64,000 nt of DNA from Aliiruegeria haliotis (GCF_003003255.1 NZ_PVTD01000010.1:1-64000); one strand, 5' to 3'. Shown: positions 53,464-63,093, numbered from the stretch's first letter. A program made the numbers and translations. The notes: a model not told the origin generated them from the letters alone.

Positions 53464-54786
53464 TCAGGTCGCAGCCCGCTCCAGCGCAGGGTACCGCAAC
53501 CCCAGCGTTATGCCGCGCGCCGCGAAGGAGATCATCAGCGCGGCCCACAACCCATGGTTTCCGAAGGCCGGCAGAAGCACGGCAAGCGCGGCGGCATAGA
53601 TGCCGGCCGACAGGACCATCATGTTGCGCATGTCGCGCGATCGGGTCGCCCCGATGAAGATCCCGTCCAGCATCCAGGACGCCACACCGACAAGTGGCGC
53701 AGCCACCATCCACGGCAGATAGACCCTCGCCTCCGCGCGCACATCACCGGCGGTGGTCATCAGGTCGATCACCGCACCGCCGCCAAGCGCGAACAACAGC
53801 GCCAGCAGCACAACGCAGAGCACACCCCACTGGCTGGTCATCACCGCCCCTTGCCGGAGCCGGCCGGGCAGACGGGCACCCATCGCCTGCGCCACAAGGG
53901 CCTCGGCCGCGAAGGCAAATCCATCCAGCGCGAAGGCCGTAACCTCCAGAAATTGCAACAGCACCTGGTTGGCTGCCAGCGTCACGTCACCGAACCCGGC
54001 GCCAAAGAACAGGAAGGATACGAAGATCCCCTGCAACAGCAGCGAGCGGATCAGGATGTCCGTATTCACCCTCGCCATGTGGACCAGCCTGCCACGGTCA
54101 AAGACCCGAGCCTTGTCCCGCCACGCAGGGTTGCGGAACGCGTCACGGCACAGCCAGAACCCGAGGGCGGCGCCACAGGTCTCCGCGATGACCGTCGCGA
54201 GCGCCACGCCTTCAACACCCCAGTCGAAGCCGAGCACAAAGACCAGGTCGAGGACGATATTCAGGGTGTTCATGGCGACCTGGATCACCAGCACCCCGCG
54301 CGTCCTTTCCTGGGCAATCAGCCAACCGGTCAGCCCGTAGATGGATATGGCGGCCGGAGCGGACCAGATCCGGATCGACATGTAGTCACGGGCAAGGCTC
54401 TCCACCTCGGCGCTGGCAGGAGAGATCAGGAAAGCTCCGGCAAAAATGGGTCCCTGAAGGGCGATGAACACGCCTCCGGCGGCGAAAGCCAGCATCAGGG
54501 CACGGCTGAGCAGCGCCGAAACCTCGTCGGAATCGCCGGCACCATGCGCCTGCCCGACCAGACCGGTGATCCCCATCCGCAGGAAGCCCATGACCCAGTA
54601 GATGGCCGTCAGAATGATCGCACCTATACCTACCGCGCCGATCGGCGCTGCCTGTCCCATCTGGCCGATGACGCCGGTATCGACGATCCCCAGAATGGGC
54701 ACCGTGGCATTGGAGAGCACGATGGGAAGTGCAACCGACAGAATCCGCCGGTGCGTGATGGGATCGACCGCCGGAACGTCAGTCAC
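53464..54786 (-). CDS. MATE family efflux transporter
   Basis: A 440-residue inner-membrane antiporter with 12 predicted helices in two similar halves. The first half opens VALPIVLSNATVPILGIVDTGVIGQ and the second repeats the fold with RSLLLQGIFVSFLFFGAGFG. Such transporters export cationic drugs or metabolites in exchange for sodium or protons; the substrate is unknown. Its start overlaps the end of the preceding thioesterase gene by 8 bases, so the two thioesterases and the transporter form one minus-strand operon. It ends 4 bases from the convergent pyrD stop. Confidence 0.92.
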   Translation of the reverse strand: MTDVPAVDPITHRRILSVALPIVLSNATVPILGIVDTGVIGQMGQAAPIGAVGIGAIILTAIYWVMGFLRMGITGLVGQAHGAGDSDEVSALLSRALMLAFAAGGVFIALQGPIFAGAFLISPASAEVESLARDYMSIRIWSAPAAISIYGLTGWLIAQERTRGVLVIQVAMNTLNIVLDLVFVLGFDWGVEGVALATVIAETCGAALGFWLCRDAFRNPAWRDKARVFDRGRLVHMARVNTDILIRSLLLQGIFVSFLFFGAGFGDVTLAANQVLLQFLEVTAFALDGFAFAAEALVAQAMGARLPGRLRQGAVMTSQWGVLCVVLLALLFALGGGAVIDLMTTAGDVRAEARVYLPWMVAAPLVGVASWMLDGIFIGATRSRDMRNMMVLSAGIYAAALAVLLPAFGNHGLWAALMISFAARGITLGLRYPALERAAT

Positions 54787-55285
54787 GGGCAGGCATCAGG
54801 AAGTGGCCGGTCGCCTGCGCGAAGGGTCGGTTGCGATTGTCCTGCCAGGCCTCGACATGAACGGAAGCATAGCGCCGCCCGGAGCGATTGACACGCGCCC
54901 GGGCATAGGCGTCACGCGGCAATCCCGTCCGCAGGTAATCGACGGTGAAGTCGATGGTCTTGGGCTGGCGCGGGATCGAATCGGCCGTGATTGTCGCGGG
55001 ATCCACTTCGCCACGCTCGATCTCCTCCCAGAGGATGGACCAGCCAAGCCCGATTAGCGACGTCACCTCCAGGAAGGACGCCGTCACGCCCCCATGGAAG
55101 GCGGGCAGCACCGGGTTGCCGATGTGGCGGCCCGAAAAGGGCAGGATCGCGGTAAGTTCATCGCCCTTGCGGTCGAACTCGATCCCGAGAAAGGAGATAT
55201 AGGGAACGCCTTTCACGAGAGCATTCAGCGCCTTGTCCCGCCGTTCCTTGATAACCTGTACAGGCTCCGGTCGCTTCGCAGTCAC
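54779..55285 (-). CDS. PaaI-type hotdog thioesterase, long form
   Basis: A 168-residue hotdog-fold protein of the PaaI group. The catalytic-loop region is LPAFHGGVTASFLEVTS, with the conserved HGG, and the later strands include IDFTVDYLRTG and ATGHFLM. It probably hydrolyses acyl-CoA thioesters. The N-terminal 30 residues are basic and specific to this copy. It overlaps both neighbours: the start by ATGA with the other thioesterase, the end by 8 bases with the MATE gene. Confidence 0.88.
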   Translation of the reverse strand: MTAKRPEPVQVIKERRDKALNALVKGVPYISFLGIEFDRKGDELTAILPFSGRHIGNPVLPAFHGGVTASFLEVTSLIGLGWSILWEEIERGEVDPATITADSIPRQPKTIDFTVDYLRTGLPRDAYARARVNRSGRRYASVHVEAWQDNRNRPFAQATGHFLMPARD

Positions 55286-55710
55286 TTGATCGCCTCCCGC
55301 CGTTCGAAGGTGAATGCCCCGACCGCAGAGGCCACGGGCGTTCCGCCGGCCTCATCGGTAGCCGTTGCGCGAATGAAAGCGACGTTGCGGGTGATGTGAT
55401 AGCATTCCGCCGTGCAGGTGATCGTCTGTCGCGGCTCCGCCGGGCGCATGTAGTCGATTCGCAGGTCGATGGTGGCGGTCACCCCCGTCCCCTCGCGCCG
55501 CGACATCACCGCCGCGCCGCTGCAGGTGTCCATCAATGCGCTGACCGCACCGCCGTGGATCACACCCGTGCGCGGGTCGCCAATCAGGGCTTCGTCATAG
55601 GGCATCGACAACGTGGCACGCCCATCGCCGAAGTCGACCACTTCCATGCCAAGCGCCGAAGAAAACGGAAGCGCCGAAATGAACTGCCGGGTCGCCTTGA
55701 GTTTGTCCAT
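55282..55710 (-). CDS. PaaI-type hotdog thioesterase
   Basis: A 142-residue hotdog thioesterase, first gene of the operon. The HGG loop reads RTGVIHGGAVSALMDTCSG, with the Asp that aligns the water, followed by IDLRIDYMRPAEPRQ. It is a paralogue of the downstream copy; the two may form a heteromer or cover different chain lengths. The ATG at 55710 has GGAG about 10 bases upstream. The in-frame extension upstream is not used. It is divergent from the first MerR gene, whose promoter must share the 145-base gap. Confidence 0.88.
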   Translation of the reverse strand: MDKLKATRQFISALPFSSALGMEVVDFGDGRATLSMPYDEALIGDPRTGVIHGGAVSALMDTCSGAAVMSRREGTGVTATIDLRIDYMRPAEPRQTITCTAECYHITRNVAFIRATATDEAGGTPVASAVGAFTFERREAIK

Positions 55711-55855
55711 CGGTTCCGGTCTCCTGATGCAGACGCCTGTCTTATCGGTGGCAGCAGCAAGTCGCGCAAGCCCCCAAGCATGTGCAGCAGGGGGGCTTGA
55801 ACATCGCTCACGCAAACCTTACCCTAAGGTCAAGAGACGACATGGAGTGATCGCC

Positions 55856-56224
55856 GTGGTCGAGAGCAGGCTTAGTTTCAAGGAAATGTGTGCGAAATTC
55901 GAGGTAACGCCGCGAACCCTTCGCTACTACGAATACATCGAACTTCTGCAGCCGGAAAAGGAAGGTCGCACCCGCTGGTATCACCCGCGAGAGGTGGCGC
56001 GAATGACCCTGATCCTGCGCGGTCGGCGCTGGGGATTCAGCCTCGAGGAAATCCGCCAATGGCTGCTGATCTACGAAGAACAGGGCGAGCGCCCACAGCT
56101 TGATGCGTGGATGGAACTGGCCGACAGCAAGCTCGCCGAACTCCACCGGCAAAAGGCCGAACTCGAGGAAGCGATCCTCGATTTGCAGAAAGCTCGTGAC
56201 GAGACGGCCCACATACTTACGTGA
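55856..56224 (+). CDS. MerR family regulator, first copy
   Basis: A 122-residue MerR-type regulator. The winged helix reads KFEVTPRTLRYYEYIELLQP, RTRWYHPREVARMTLILRGR and GFSLEEIRQWL, followed by a coiled dimerisation helix (about 80-122) with no effector-binding domain. The start is GTG at 55856, with GGAG 8 bases upstream. It has no Cys metal site, so it senses no metal in the usual way. The second MerR gene lies 228 bases downstream and is about half identical by eye. Both probably regulate the fatty acid oxidation genes that follow. Confidence 0.82.
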   Translation: MVESRLSFKEMCAKFEVTPRTLRYYEYIELLQPEKEGRTRWYHPREVARMTLILRGRRWGFSLEEIRQWLLIYEEQGERPQLDAWMELADSKLAELHRQKAELEEAILDLQKARDETAHILT

Positions 56225-56451
56225 CGCGAACTGCGTCGTGAATCGTGCCAGAACGGCCGAACCAGATGCCGCCATAAAGGCGGCCAGCCCCCTTGAGGAC
56301 CAGGAATCCTGCCGAGCGGCGTCCGGCATGCGCGGAGGGGGAAAGTATGACGCAGCGTTTCGTTTACGTTCGCGTCAAGCATTGATGTAAGAAGGCCCCG
56401 AAAGCGCCAACCGGGGTCACAACCAGGATCCGCATGACGCGGAATAGGAAA

Positions 56452-56853
56452 ATGACCGAAGACAACGTGATGACAATCCGGGAAATGTGCGACACCTTCG
56501 AGGTGACGCCCAGGACGCTGCGCTTTTACGAGGCCAAGGAACTGCTGTTCCCGATCCGTCAGGGCACCAAGCGGCTGTTCACACGCCGCGACCGGGCCCG
56601 GCTCAAGCTGATTCTGCGTGGCAAGCGGTTCGGCTTCAGCCTAGAGGAGATCCGGCAGCTTCTCGACCTCTACAACCCGAGCGACGAGCAGGGAACCCAG
56701 CTTGCCAAGACTTATGAGCTGGCCTGCCAACGTCTGGCGGACATGGAACGACAGCGCGAAGAGCTAGATGAAGCCATCGAAGAGCTTCGAAACCGGCTTG
56801 CCTGGGGAGAAGAGCAACTCTCGGCGCTGAAGTCCAAGGAAGCCGCCGAGTAA
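56452..56853 (+). CDS. MerR family regulator, second copy
   Basis: A 133-residue MerR-type regulator. It has TIREMCDTFEVTPRTLRFYE, KRLFTRRDRARLKLILRGKR and GFSLEEIRQLLDLYN, with a C-terminal coiled coil ending in ERQREELDEAIEELR. There is no ligand domain beyond the coil. I chose ATG 56452; ATGs at 56434 and 56470 are also possible. It is separated from the acyl-CoA dehydrogenase gene by only 30 bases, so it is in the same operon. In Rhodobacterales this gene usually precedes the same beta-oxidation set. Confidence 0.88.
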   Translation: MTEDNVMTIREMCDTFEVTPRTLRFYEAKELLFPIRQGTKRLFTRRDRARLKLILRGKRFGFSLEEIRQLLDLYNPSDEQGTQLAKTYELACQRLADMERQREELDEAIEELRNRLAWGEEQLSALKSKEAAE

Positions 56854-56883
56854 CACCTGATTCCCGAGGGAGGAAACACCGCG

Positions 56884-58662
56884 ATGCCCAGCTACACGGC
56901 TCCTGTGAACGACATTCAATTTGTTCTGCACGCACTGCTCAAGGCCAGCGAGCAGGACATTCCCGGCTATGATGAACTGGAGGCGGACTTCACCGCGGCC
57001 GTTCTGGAAGAGGCCGGGAAGATTGCCGCGAATGTGATCGGCCCGCTCAATGCGGTCGGCGACAAGGAAGGCTGCGTGCTGGAGAACGGTGTCGTCCGCA
57101 CCCCCACGGGTTTCAAGGAAGCCTTCGAACAAATGAAGGAGGGCGGCTGGACGGCCCTCGATTGCGACCCCGAATATGGCGGGCAAGGCATGCCGGTCCT
57201 GCTCGGCACAGCGGTGGGTGAGCTGTTCTCCGGCGCCAACCAGGCGTTCACGATGTACCAGGGCCTGACCCACGGCGCTTATTCGGCGATCCACGCCCAC
57301 GGCACCGATGAGCAGAAGGCCAAGTGGCTGCCGAAGATGGTGTCCTGTGAATGGACGGGCACCATGAACCTGACGGAGCCACATTGTGGCACCGATCTCG
57401 GGCTCATGCGCACCAAGGCGGTTCCGCAGGAAGACGGCTCCTACAGGATCTCCGGCCAGAAGATCTTCATCTCGGCCGGTGATCACGACATGTCGGAAAA
57501 CGTCGTGCACCTTGTCCTGGCGAAGATCCCGGGTGGCCCCGAGGGCATCAAGGGCGTGTCGCTCTTCATCGTGCCGAAGTTCCGCGTTGACGATGCCGGA
57601 ACCATCGGTCCGCGCAACGGTGTTTCCGTCGGCAAGCTCGAAGAGAAAATGGGCATCCACGGCAACTCGACCTGCGTCATGAACTTCGACGAGGCCGAAG
57701 GCTATCTGCTCGGCACCGAGCACAAGGGCATGCGCGCGATGTTCACGATGATGAACGAGGCGCGCCTCGGCGTTGCCATGCAGGGCATGGCCCAGGCCGA
57801 GGCCGCGTACCAGAACGCGGTGATCTACGCCAAGGACCGTTTGCAGGGACGCGCCGTCACCGGCGCGGAAAACCCCGATGGTCCTGCCGATCCGCTGATC
57901 GTGCACCCCGACATCCGCCGCAACCTGATGGATCAGAAGTCCTTCGTGGAAGGCGCGCGGGCCTTCATGCTCTGGGGCGCCAACATGCTCGACAAGTCCC
58001 ACCGCTCCGGCGACGCCAAGGCAGAGGGCCTGATTTCCCTGCTGACCCCGGTTCTGAAGGGGTTCCTGACCGACAAGGGCCTGGAGATGACCATCCAGGC
58101 GCAGCAGGTCTATGGCGGCCACGGCTACATCGAGGAATGGGGCATGTCGCAATTCGTCCGCGACGCGCGCATCACCCAGATCTACGAAGGCGCCAACGGT
58201 GTGCAGGCCCTTGATCTTGTCGGTCGCAAGCTGGCCACCGACGGGGGCAAGCATGTCATGGCCTTCTTCGAACTGGTGAAATCCTTCATCAAGGAGAACG
58301 GCGAGGACGAGGCGCTGAAGGCCGACTTCCTCGAACCGCTCAAGCAGGCCAGCAAGGATCTTCAGGCCGCCGGCATGTTCTTCATGCAGAACGGGATGAA
58401 GAACCCGAATGCCGCGCTTTCGGGCTCCTACGATTTCATGCACCTGTTCGGGCATGTCTGCCTCGGCCTTGTTTGGGCGCAGATGGCGAAGGCAGCGAAC
58501 GAGGCCTTGGCTTCGGGCGAAGGCGATGCCAGCTTCTATGAAACGAAACTCGCCACGGGTCGCTACTACATGGCCCGCCAATTGCCCGCGACCTCCATGC
58601 ACCTGGCCCGCATCCAGAGCGGTGCCGACACGGTGATGGCGCTCGACGCGGAGGCCTTCTGA
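56884..58662 (+). CDS. acyl-CoA dehydrogenase
   Basis: A 592-residue FAD enzyme for the first step of beta-oxidation. It is longer than the classical 380 residues and has the extended C-terminal domain found in this group. Motifs are the N-terminal helical domain, [23 protein letters not shown] and [10 protein letters not shown] around the flavin, [12 protein letters not shown], and the C-terminal [37 protein letters not shown] in outline, whose Glu region is catalytic. It feeds the thiolase and FadJ downstream. GGAGG lies 9 bases upstream of the ATG. Confidence 0.93.
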   Translation: MPSYTAPVNDIQFVLHALLKASEQDIPGYDELEADFTAAVLEEAGKIAANVIGPLNAVGDKEGCVLENGVVRTPTGFKEAFEQMKEGGWTALDCDPEYGGQGMPVLLGTAVGELFSGANQAFTMYQGLTHGAYSAIHAHGTDEQKAKWLPKMVSCEWTGTMNLTEPHCGTDLGLMRTKAVPQEDGSYRISGQKIFISAGDHDMSENVVHLVLAKIPGGPEGIKGVSLFIVPKFRVDDAGTIGPRNGVSVGKLEEKMGIHGNSTCVMNFDEAEGYLLGTEHKGMRAMFTMMNEARLGVAMQGMAQAEAAYQNAVIYAKDRLQGRAVTGAENPDGPADPLIVHPDIRRNLMDQKSFVEGARAFMLWGANMLDKSHRSGDAKAEGLISLLTPVLKGFLTDKGLEMTIQAQQVYGGHGYIEEWGMSQFVRDARITQIYEGANGVQALDLVGRKLATDGGKHVMAFFELVKSFIKENGEDEALKADFLEPLKQASKDLQAAGMFFMQNGMKNPNAALSGSYDFMHLFGHVCLGLVWAQMAKAANEALASGEGDASFYETKLATGRYYMARQLPATSMHLARIQSGADTVMALDAEAF

Positions 58663-58677
58663 TCCGAAAGGACGCAC

Positions 58678-58890
58678 ATGCCCAAACGACTGCGGCTCAC
58701 CCGACGCCTGAACATTGCCCTGAGCGAAGATGCCTATCGCAAGCTTCGCAAGTTCAGTGAGGAGGCGGAGGTCTCGCAGGACGAGGCGCTGTGCTTCCTG
58801 TTCGAGAACTTCGGCAGCGTCACAGACGATCAGGCGCTGCCGCACCGCCTCCGGTTGTTCAAGGCCGAGCTGGAGGATCGCAAACGCTGA
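58678..58890 (+). CDS. small ribbon-helix-helix-like protein
   Basis: A 70-residue basic protein. The order of a strand (RLTRRLNIALS) followed by two helices (EDAYRKLRKFSEEAEVS, QDEALCFLFENFGSV) resembles ribbon-helix-helix DNA-binding proteins. I do not recognise a named family. It starts 15 bases after the dehydrogenase stop with AAAGGA about 8 bases upstream of its ATG, and is followed 20 bases later by the GST gene. It could be an operon-specific regulator. Confidence 0.6.
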   Translation: MPKRLRLTRRLNIALSEDAYRKLRKFSEEAEVSQDEALCFLFENFGSVTDDQALPHRLRLFKAELEDRKR

Positions 58891-58910
58891 CCGACACCCT
58901 GGGAGGGGAC

Positions 58911-59549
58911 ATGACCATCAAGCTCTATTGTTTTGGAGAATCCGGACATAGCTACAAGGCGGCATTGGCACTGCAACTGTCGGGACTGGACTGGGAACCG
59001 GTCTATGTCGATTTTTTCGGCGGGGAGGCCCGCAGTCCCGAGTTCCGGCAGAATGTGAACGAGATGGGCGAATGCCCGGTGATGGTGGACGAAGAGGTCA
59101 GGCTCACACAGTCCGGCGTCATCATGGACTACATCTCGGAGAAGACCGGCAAGTTCGGGGGCGCAACCCGTGAAGACGCCCGCGAAGTCCTGCGCTGGAT
59201 CCTTTGGGACAACCACAAGCTGTCCAGCCAGGCCGGTATGACCCGGTTCCTGATGAACTTCGTGCCCGAGGACAAGCGCCCGCAGGATGTCATCGCATTC
59301 ACTCAGGCACGGCTGGGCAATGCCTACGCGATCCTCGACGGCCACCTGGCAGGGCGCGACTGGATTGTCGGGGACGGCATGACCAATGCCGACCTGACCT
59401 GCTGCAGCTACCTCTACTACCCAGAGCCCTTCGGCTTCGACCGGACGGCCCACCCGAATATCGACGCCTGGCTGGACCGGATCTCCAACCAGCCCGGATG
59501 GAAACACCCCTACGACCTGATGCCCGGCTCCCCCGCGGACCGCGCCTGA
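58911..59549 (+). CDS. glutathione S-transferase family protein
   Basis: A 212-residue GST-fold protein. The thioredoxin-like domain has KLYCFGESGHSYKAALALQL, MGECPVMVDEEVRLTQSGVI with the cis-Pro and the Ser/Glu pair that bind glutathione, followed by a helical C-terminal domain. Its place inside a beta-oxidation operon, between dehydrogenase and thiolase, is curious and recurs in some Rhodobacterales; the substrate is unknown. GGGAGGGG lies 3-10 bases upstream of the ATG at 58911. Confidence 0.88.
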   Translation: MTIKLYCFGESGHSYKAALALQLSGLDWEPVYVDFFGGEARSPEFRQNVNEMGECPVMVDEEVRLTQSGVIMDYISEKTGKFGGATREDAREVLRWILWDNHKLSSQAGMTRFLMNFVPEDKRPQDVIAFTQARLGNAYAILDGHLAGRDWIVGDGMTNADLTCCSYLYYPEPFGFDRTAHPNIDAWLDRISNQPGWKHPYDLMPGSPADRA

Positions 59550-59563
59550 GACAAGGACAGATC

Positions 59564-60775
59564 ATGACCGAAGCTTATATCTTTGATGCCGTGCGGTCGC
59601 CGCGCGGCAAGGGGCGCAAGGACGGCGCCCTTCATGAAGTGACCGCAGCACGGCTTTCCGCACAGATGCTGAACGCCATCAAGGACCGCAATGGCCTTGA
59701 CGGGCATTTCGCCGAGGACGTGATTTGGGGCAATGCCACCCAGGTCAAGGAACAGGGCGGGTGCCTCGCACGGACAGCCGTGCTGGCCTCCGACCTGGAC
59801 GAGCGCATCCCGGGCCTCTCCATCAACCGCTTCTGCGCCTCGGGCATGGAAGCCGTGAATATCGCGGCCAACCAGATCCGTGGCGGCGCCGGCGATGCCT
59901 ACATCGCCGGTGGGGTCGAGATGATGGGCCGGGTGGCCATGGGGTCCGATGGGGCCGCCATCGCCGTCGACCCCTCGATCGCCATGAACACCTATTTCGT
60001 GCCGCAAGGTATCTCCGCGGATATCATCGCGACCGAATACGGTTTCAGCCGCGAGCAGGCAGATGCGCTTGCGGTGGAATCGCAGCGCCGGGCCAAGGCG
60101 GCTTGGGACGACAACCGCTTTGCCAGGTCGATCGTTCCGGTTGTCGATCAGAACGGCCTGACCATCCTCGACCATGACGAGTACATGCGTCCGGGCACCG
60201 GCCTGGAAGACCTGGCCCGACTCAATGCCTCCTTCGAGCAGATGGGCAAGGTGATGCCCGGTTTCGACAAGGTCGCACAGATGAAGTACCCGCACCTCGC
60301 GGAGATCAACCACATCCACCATGCCGGCAACTCCTCCGGCATCGTGGACGGTTCCGCCGCGGTGCTGATCGGCTCCAAGGCCTTTGGCGAAGCCAATGGC
60401 CTGACACCCCGCGCCCGCATCAGGGCCACAGCGAAGATCGGGCTCGACCCGACGATCATGCTGACCGGCCCCGTCCCTGTGACCGAAAAGATCCTCGCCG
60501 ACAGCGGAATGGCAATCTCCGATTTCGACCTGTTCGAGGTCAACGAAGCCTTCGCATCGGTCGTTCTTCGCTTCCAGCAGGCCTTTGACGTCGATCCGGC
60601 GCTGGTGAACGTGAACGGCGGCTCCATCGCCATGGGGCACCCGTTGGGTGCAACCGGCGCAATCATAGTCGGGACGCTGCTCGACGAGTTGGAACGTACG
60701 GACAAGGAGGTCGGCCTCGCCACACTCTGCGTCGCTTCCGGCATGGGTGCGGCCACGATCATCGAGCGGGTCTGA
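59564..60775 (+). CDS. acetyl-CoA C-acyltransferase (thiolase, FadA-like)
   Basis: A 403-residue thiolase. The nucleophile Cys91 is in INRFCASGMEAVNIAA. The C-terminal half has NEAFA, the GHPLGATGA loop with His359, and the second Cys389 in CVASGMGAA. It cleaves 3-ketoacyl-CoA to acetyl-CoA and a shortened acyl-CoA in beta-oxidation. ATG 59564 has AAGGA 6 bases upstream and follows the GST gene by 14 bases. The next gene is the FadJ-type partner, 90 bases downstream. Confidence 0.95.
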   Translation: MTEAYIFDAVRSPRGKGRKDGALHEVTAARLSAQMLNAIKDRNGLDGHFAEDVIWGNATQVKEQGGCLARTAVLASDLDERIPGLSINRFCASGMEAVNIAANQIRGGAGDAYIAGGVEMMGRVAMGSDGAAIAVDPSIAMNTYFVPQGISADIIATEYGFSREQADALAVESQRRAKAAWDDNRFARSIVPVVDQNGLTILDHDEYMRPGTGLEDLARLNASFEQMGKVMPGFDKVAQMKYPHLAEINHIHHAGNSSGIVDGSAAVLIGSKAFGEANGLTPRARIRATAKIGLDPTIMLTGPVPVTEKILADSGMAISDFDLFEVNEAFASVVLRFQQAFDVDPALVNVNGGSIAMGHPLGATGAIIVGTLLDELERTDKEVGLATLCVASGMGAATIIERV

Positions 60776-60865
60776 GCGCCGCTGACGTCACAGGCAGGGC
60801 CGAGCAATATGCAGCGGCCGCCTCGGGAACAACGCCCCGACGGGCAAGAACAAGGAATACGCCAG

Positions 60866-63070
60866 ATGAGCGATTTTTCCATGAAGGTCGGCGACGACGG
60901 CGTCGCTATCATTACCTGGGACACCCAGGGCAAGTCCATGAACGTGATGAGCATGCAGGGCTTTGCCGATCTCGACGCGCTGATCGACCAGGTCCTGGCC
61001 GATGACGCGATAAAGGGCGCGGTCATCACTTCGGGCAAGGAAGGCTCCTTTGCCGGTGGAATGGATCTGAACATCATCGCCAAGATGAAGGAAATGGCCG
61101 GTGACAACCCAGCCAAGGGCCTGTTTGACGGTGTGATGGGCATGCACGCGATCCTGCGGAAGATCGAGCGCGCCGGCATGGATCCCAAGACCAACAAGGG
61201 CGGAAAGCCGATTGCCTGCGCCCTGCCCGGCACCGCGCTTGGCATCGGGCTGGAAATCCCGCTGGCCTGCCACCGGATTTTTGCGGCCGACAACCCCAAG
61301 GCCAAGATCGGTCTGCCCGAAATCCTGGTCGGCATTTTCCCCGGCGCCGGCGGAACGACCCGTTTGTCCCGCAAGCTGGGCGCAATGGGCGCCTCCCCGC
61401 TGCTGTTGGAAGGCAAGCTGAACGATCCGAAGAAAGCCAAGGCCGCAGGCGTAGTCGACGAGGTCGTGTCCCCAGAGGCGCTGCTCGACACGGCGCGCGA
61501 ATGGGTGCTCAGCAATCCAAAGATCGTCAAGCCCTGGGACGAGAAGGGCGAGAAGATCCCCGGCGGCGCCCCGTATCATCCGGCAGGCTTCATGACCTAT
61601 GTCGGCGCCTCCGCGATGGTGAATGCAAAGACACAGGGGGTCTATCCCGCCGCCAAGGCGTTGCTCTCCGCCGTCTATGAAGGTGCGCAGGTCGATTTCG
61701 ACACCGCGATCCGTATCGAGTGCCGCTGGTTCGTCAACGTGCTGATGAACCCGTCTTCTTCGGCAATGATCCGGTCGCTGTTCATCAACAAGGAAGCGCT
61801 GGAGAAAGGGGCCAACCGCCCGGCCGTGGAGGACCAGACCGTCAGGAAAGTCGGCGTCCTGGGCGCTGGAATGATGGGGGCCGGCATTGCCCTGGTGTCT
61901 GCACAGGCTGGCATTGAAGTCGTCTTGCTCGACCAGAGCCAGGAGGCCGCCGACAAGGGCAAGGCCTATACCGAGACCTTCGCCGACAAGGGGATCAAGC
62001 GCGGCAAGACCACGCCGGAGAAGAAGCAGGCGTTGCTCGACCGGATCACCGCGACCAGCGACTACGGTGCACTCAAGGGATGCGACCTGATCATCGAGGC
62101 GGTTTTCGAGGATGTTGGCGTGAAGGCCGAGGTCACGAGAAAAGTCGAAGAAGTCGTCGGCGCGGACTGCATCTTCGCCACCAACACCTCGACCCTGCCG
62201 ATCACCGAACTTGCCAAGGCCAGCCAGCGCCCAGAGCAGTTCATCGGCATCCACTTCTTCTCTCCGGTAGAGAAGATGCTGCTGGTGGAGATCATCAAAG
62301 GGGCCGAAACAGGCGACCGCGCGGTGGCCAAGTCGCTCGACTACGTGCGCCAGATCCGCAAGACGCCGATCGTGGTCAATGACGAGCGGTTCTTCTACGC
62401 CAACCGCTGCATCATTCCCTACATCAACGAGGGGATCCGGATGGTGGCCGAAGGCGTCGAGCCCGCGTTGATCGAAAATGCGGCGAAACTTGTCGGCATG
62501 CCGCTCGGGCCGTTGCAACTCACCGATGAAACCTCCGTGGATCTTGGAGTGAAGATCGCGAAGGCAACGAAGGCGGCGATGGGCGATGCCTATCCGGAGA
62601 GTGGCGCCGATGACGTGCTGTTCTGGCTGTTCGACGAAGGGCGCCTTGGCCGCAAGTCCAACGCCGGCTTCTACGAGTACGACGAGAAGGGCAAGCGGAC
62701 CGGCCTTTGGACGGGGTTAGCCGAGAAGTTCCCGGTGGCCGACGAGCAACCGGACCTGATCGAGGTGCAGCACCGCCTGCTCTTCGTCCAGACGCTGGAA
62801 GCCGTCCGCGCGCTTGAGGAAGGTGTGCTGGAAGACATTCGCGAAGGCGACGTCGGTGCCATCCTCGGCTGGGGCTTCGCACCGTGGTCGGGCGGCCCGT
62901 TCAGCTGGCTTGATATCCTCGGCACGCCCTACGCGGCCGAACGCACTGCCAAACTGGCCGAGACCTATGGCGAGCGGTTCGCGACACCTGCGCTGCTAAA
63001 GGAGATGGGCGACAAGGGGCAGAGCTTCTATGGCCGTTTCGGCCCAAAGGCTTCGGCTGACGCGGCCTGA
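60866..63070 (+). CDS. fadJ: FadJ-like enoyl-CoA hydratase/3-hydroxyacyl-CoA dehydrogenase
   Basis: A 734-residue bifunctional enzyme. The N-terminal crotonase domain (about 1-190) has SFAGGMDL, GTALGIGLEIPLACHRIFA and GLPEILVGIFPGAGGTTRL, which hold the catalytic Glu pair. The NAD site is VGVLGAGMMGAGIALVSA (about residue 330). The C-terminal HAD domain has HFFSPVEKMLLVEII, FFYANRCIIPYINEG and a second helical half. It catalyses hydration and oxidation of enoyl-CoA and, with the thiolase, completes beta-oxidation. ATG 60866 has AAGGA 10 bases upstream. It ends the operon with a hairpin 24 bases after its stop. Confidence 0.95.
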   Translation: MSDFSMKVGDDGVAIITWDTQGKSMNVMSMQGFADLDALIDQVLADDAIKGAVITSGKEGSFAGGMDLNIIAKMKEMAGDNPAKGLFDGVMGMHAILRKIERAGMDPKTNKGGKPIACALPGTALGIGLEIPLACHRIFAADNPKAKIGLPEILVGIFPGAGGTTRLSRKLGAMGASPLLLEGKLNDPKKAKAAGVVDEVVSPEALLDTAREWVLSNPKIVKPWDEKGEKIPGGAPYHPAGFMTYVGASAMVNAKTQGVYPAAKALLSAVYEGAQVDFDTAIRIECRWFVNVLMNPSSSAMIRSLFINKEALEKGANRPAVEDQTVRKVGVLGAGMMGAGIALVSAQAGIEVVLLDQSQEAADKGKAYTETFADKGIKRGKTTPEKKQALLDRITATSDYGALKGCDLIIEAVFEDVGVKAEVTRKVEEVVGADCIFATNTSTLPITELAKASQRPEQFIGIHFFSPVEKMLLVEIIKGAETGDRAVAKSLDYVRQIRKTPIVVNDERFFYANRCIIPYINEGIRMVAEGVEPALIENAAKLVGMPLGPLQLTDETSVDLGVKIAKATKAAMGDAYPESGADDVLFWLFDEGRLGRKSNAGFYEYDEKGKRTGLWTGLAEKFPVADEQPDLIEVQHRLLFVQTLEAVRALEEGVLEDIREGDVGAILGWGFAPWSGGPFSWLDILGTPYAAERTAKLAETYGERFATPALLKEMGDKGQSFYGRFGPKASADAA

Positions 63071-63093
63071 TCTTCAGCCATTACAAAACAAGC

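Noticed and set aside
56764-58845. Long minus-strand frame opposite the acyl-CoA dehydrogenase
   Set aside because: Antisense to a well-supported gene. It is His/Val/Gly-rich with no recognisable domain.
60788-62518. Long minus-strand frame opposite fadJ
   Set aside because: Shadow of fadJ with no motifs and no ribosome binding site.
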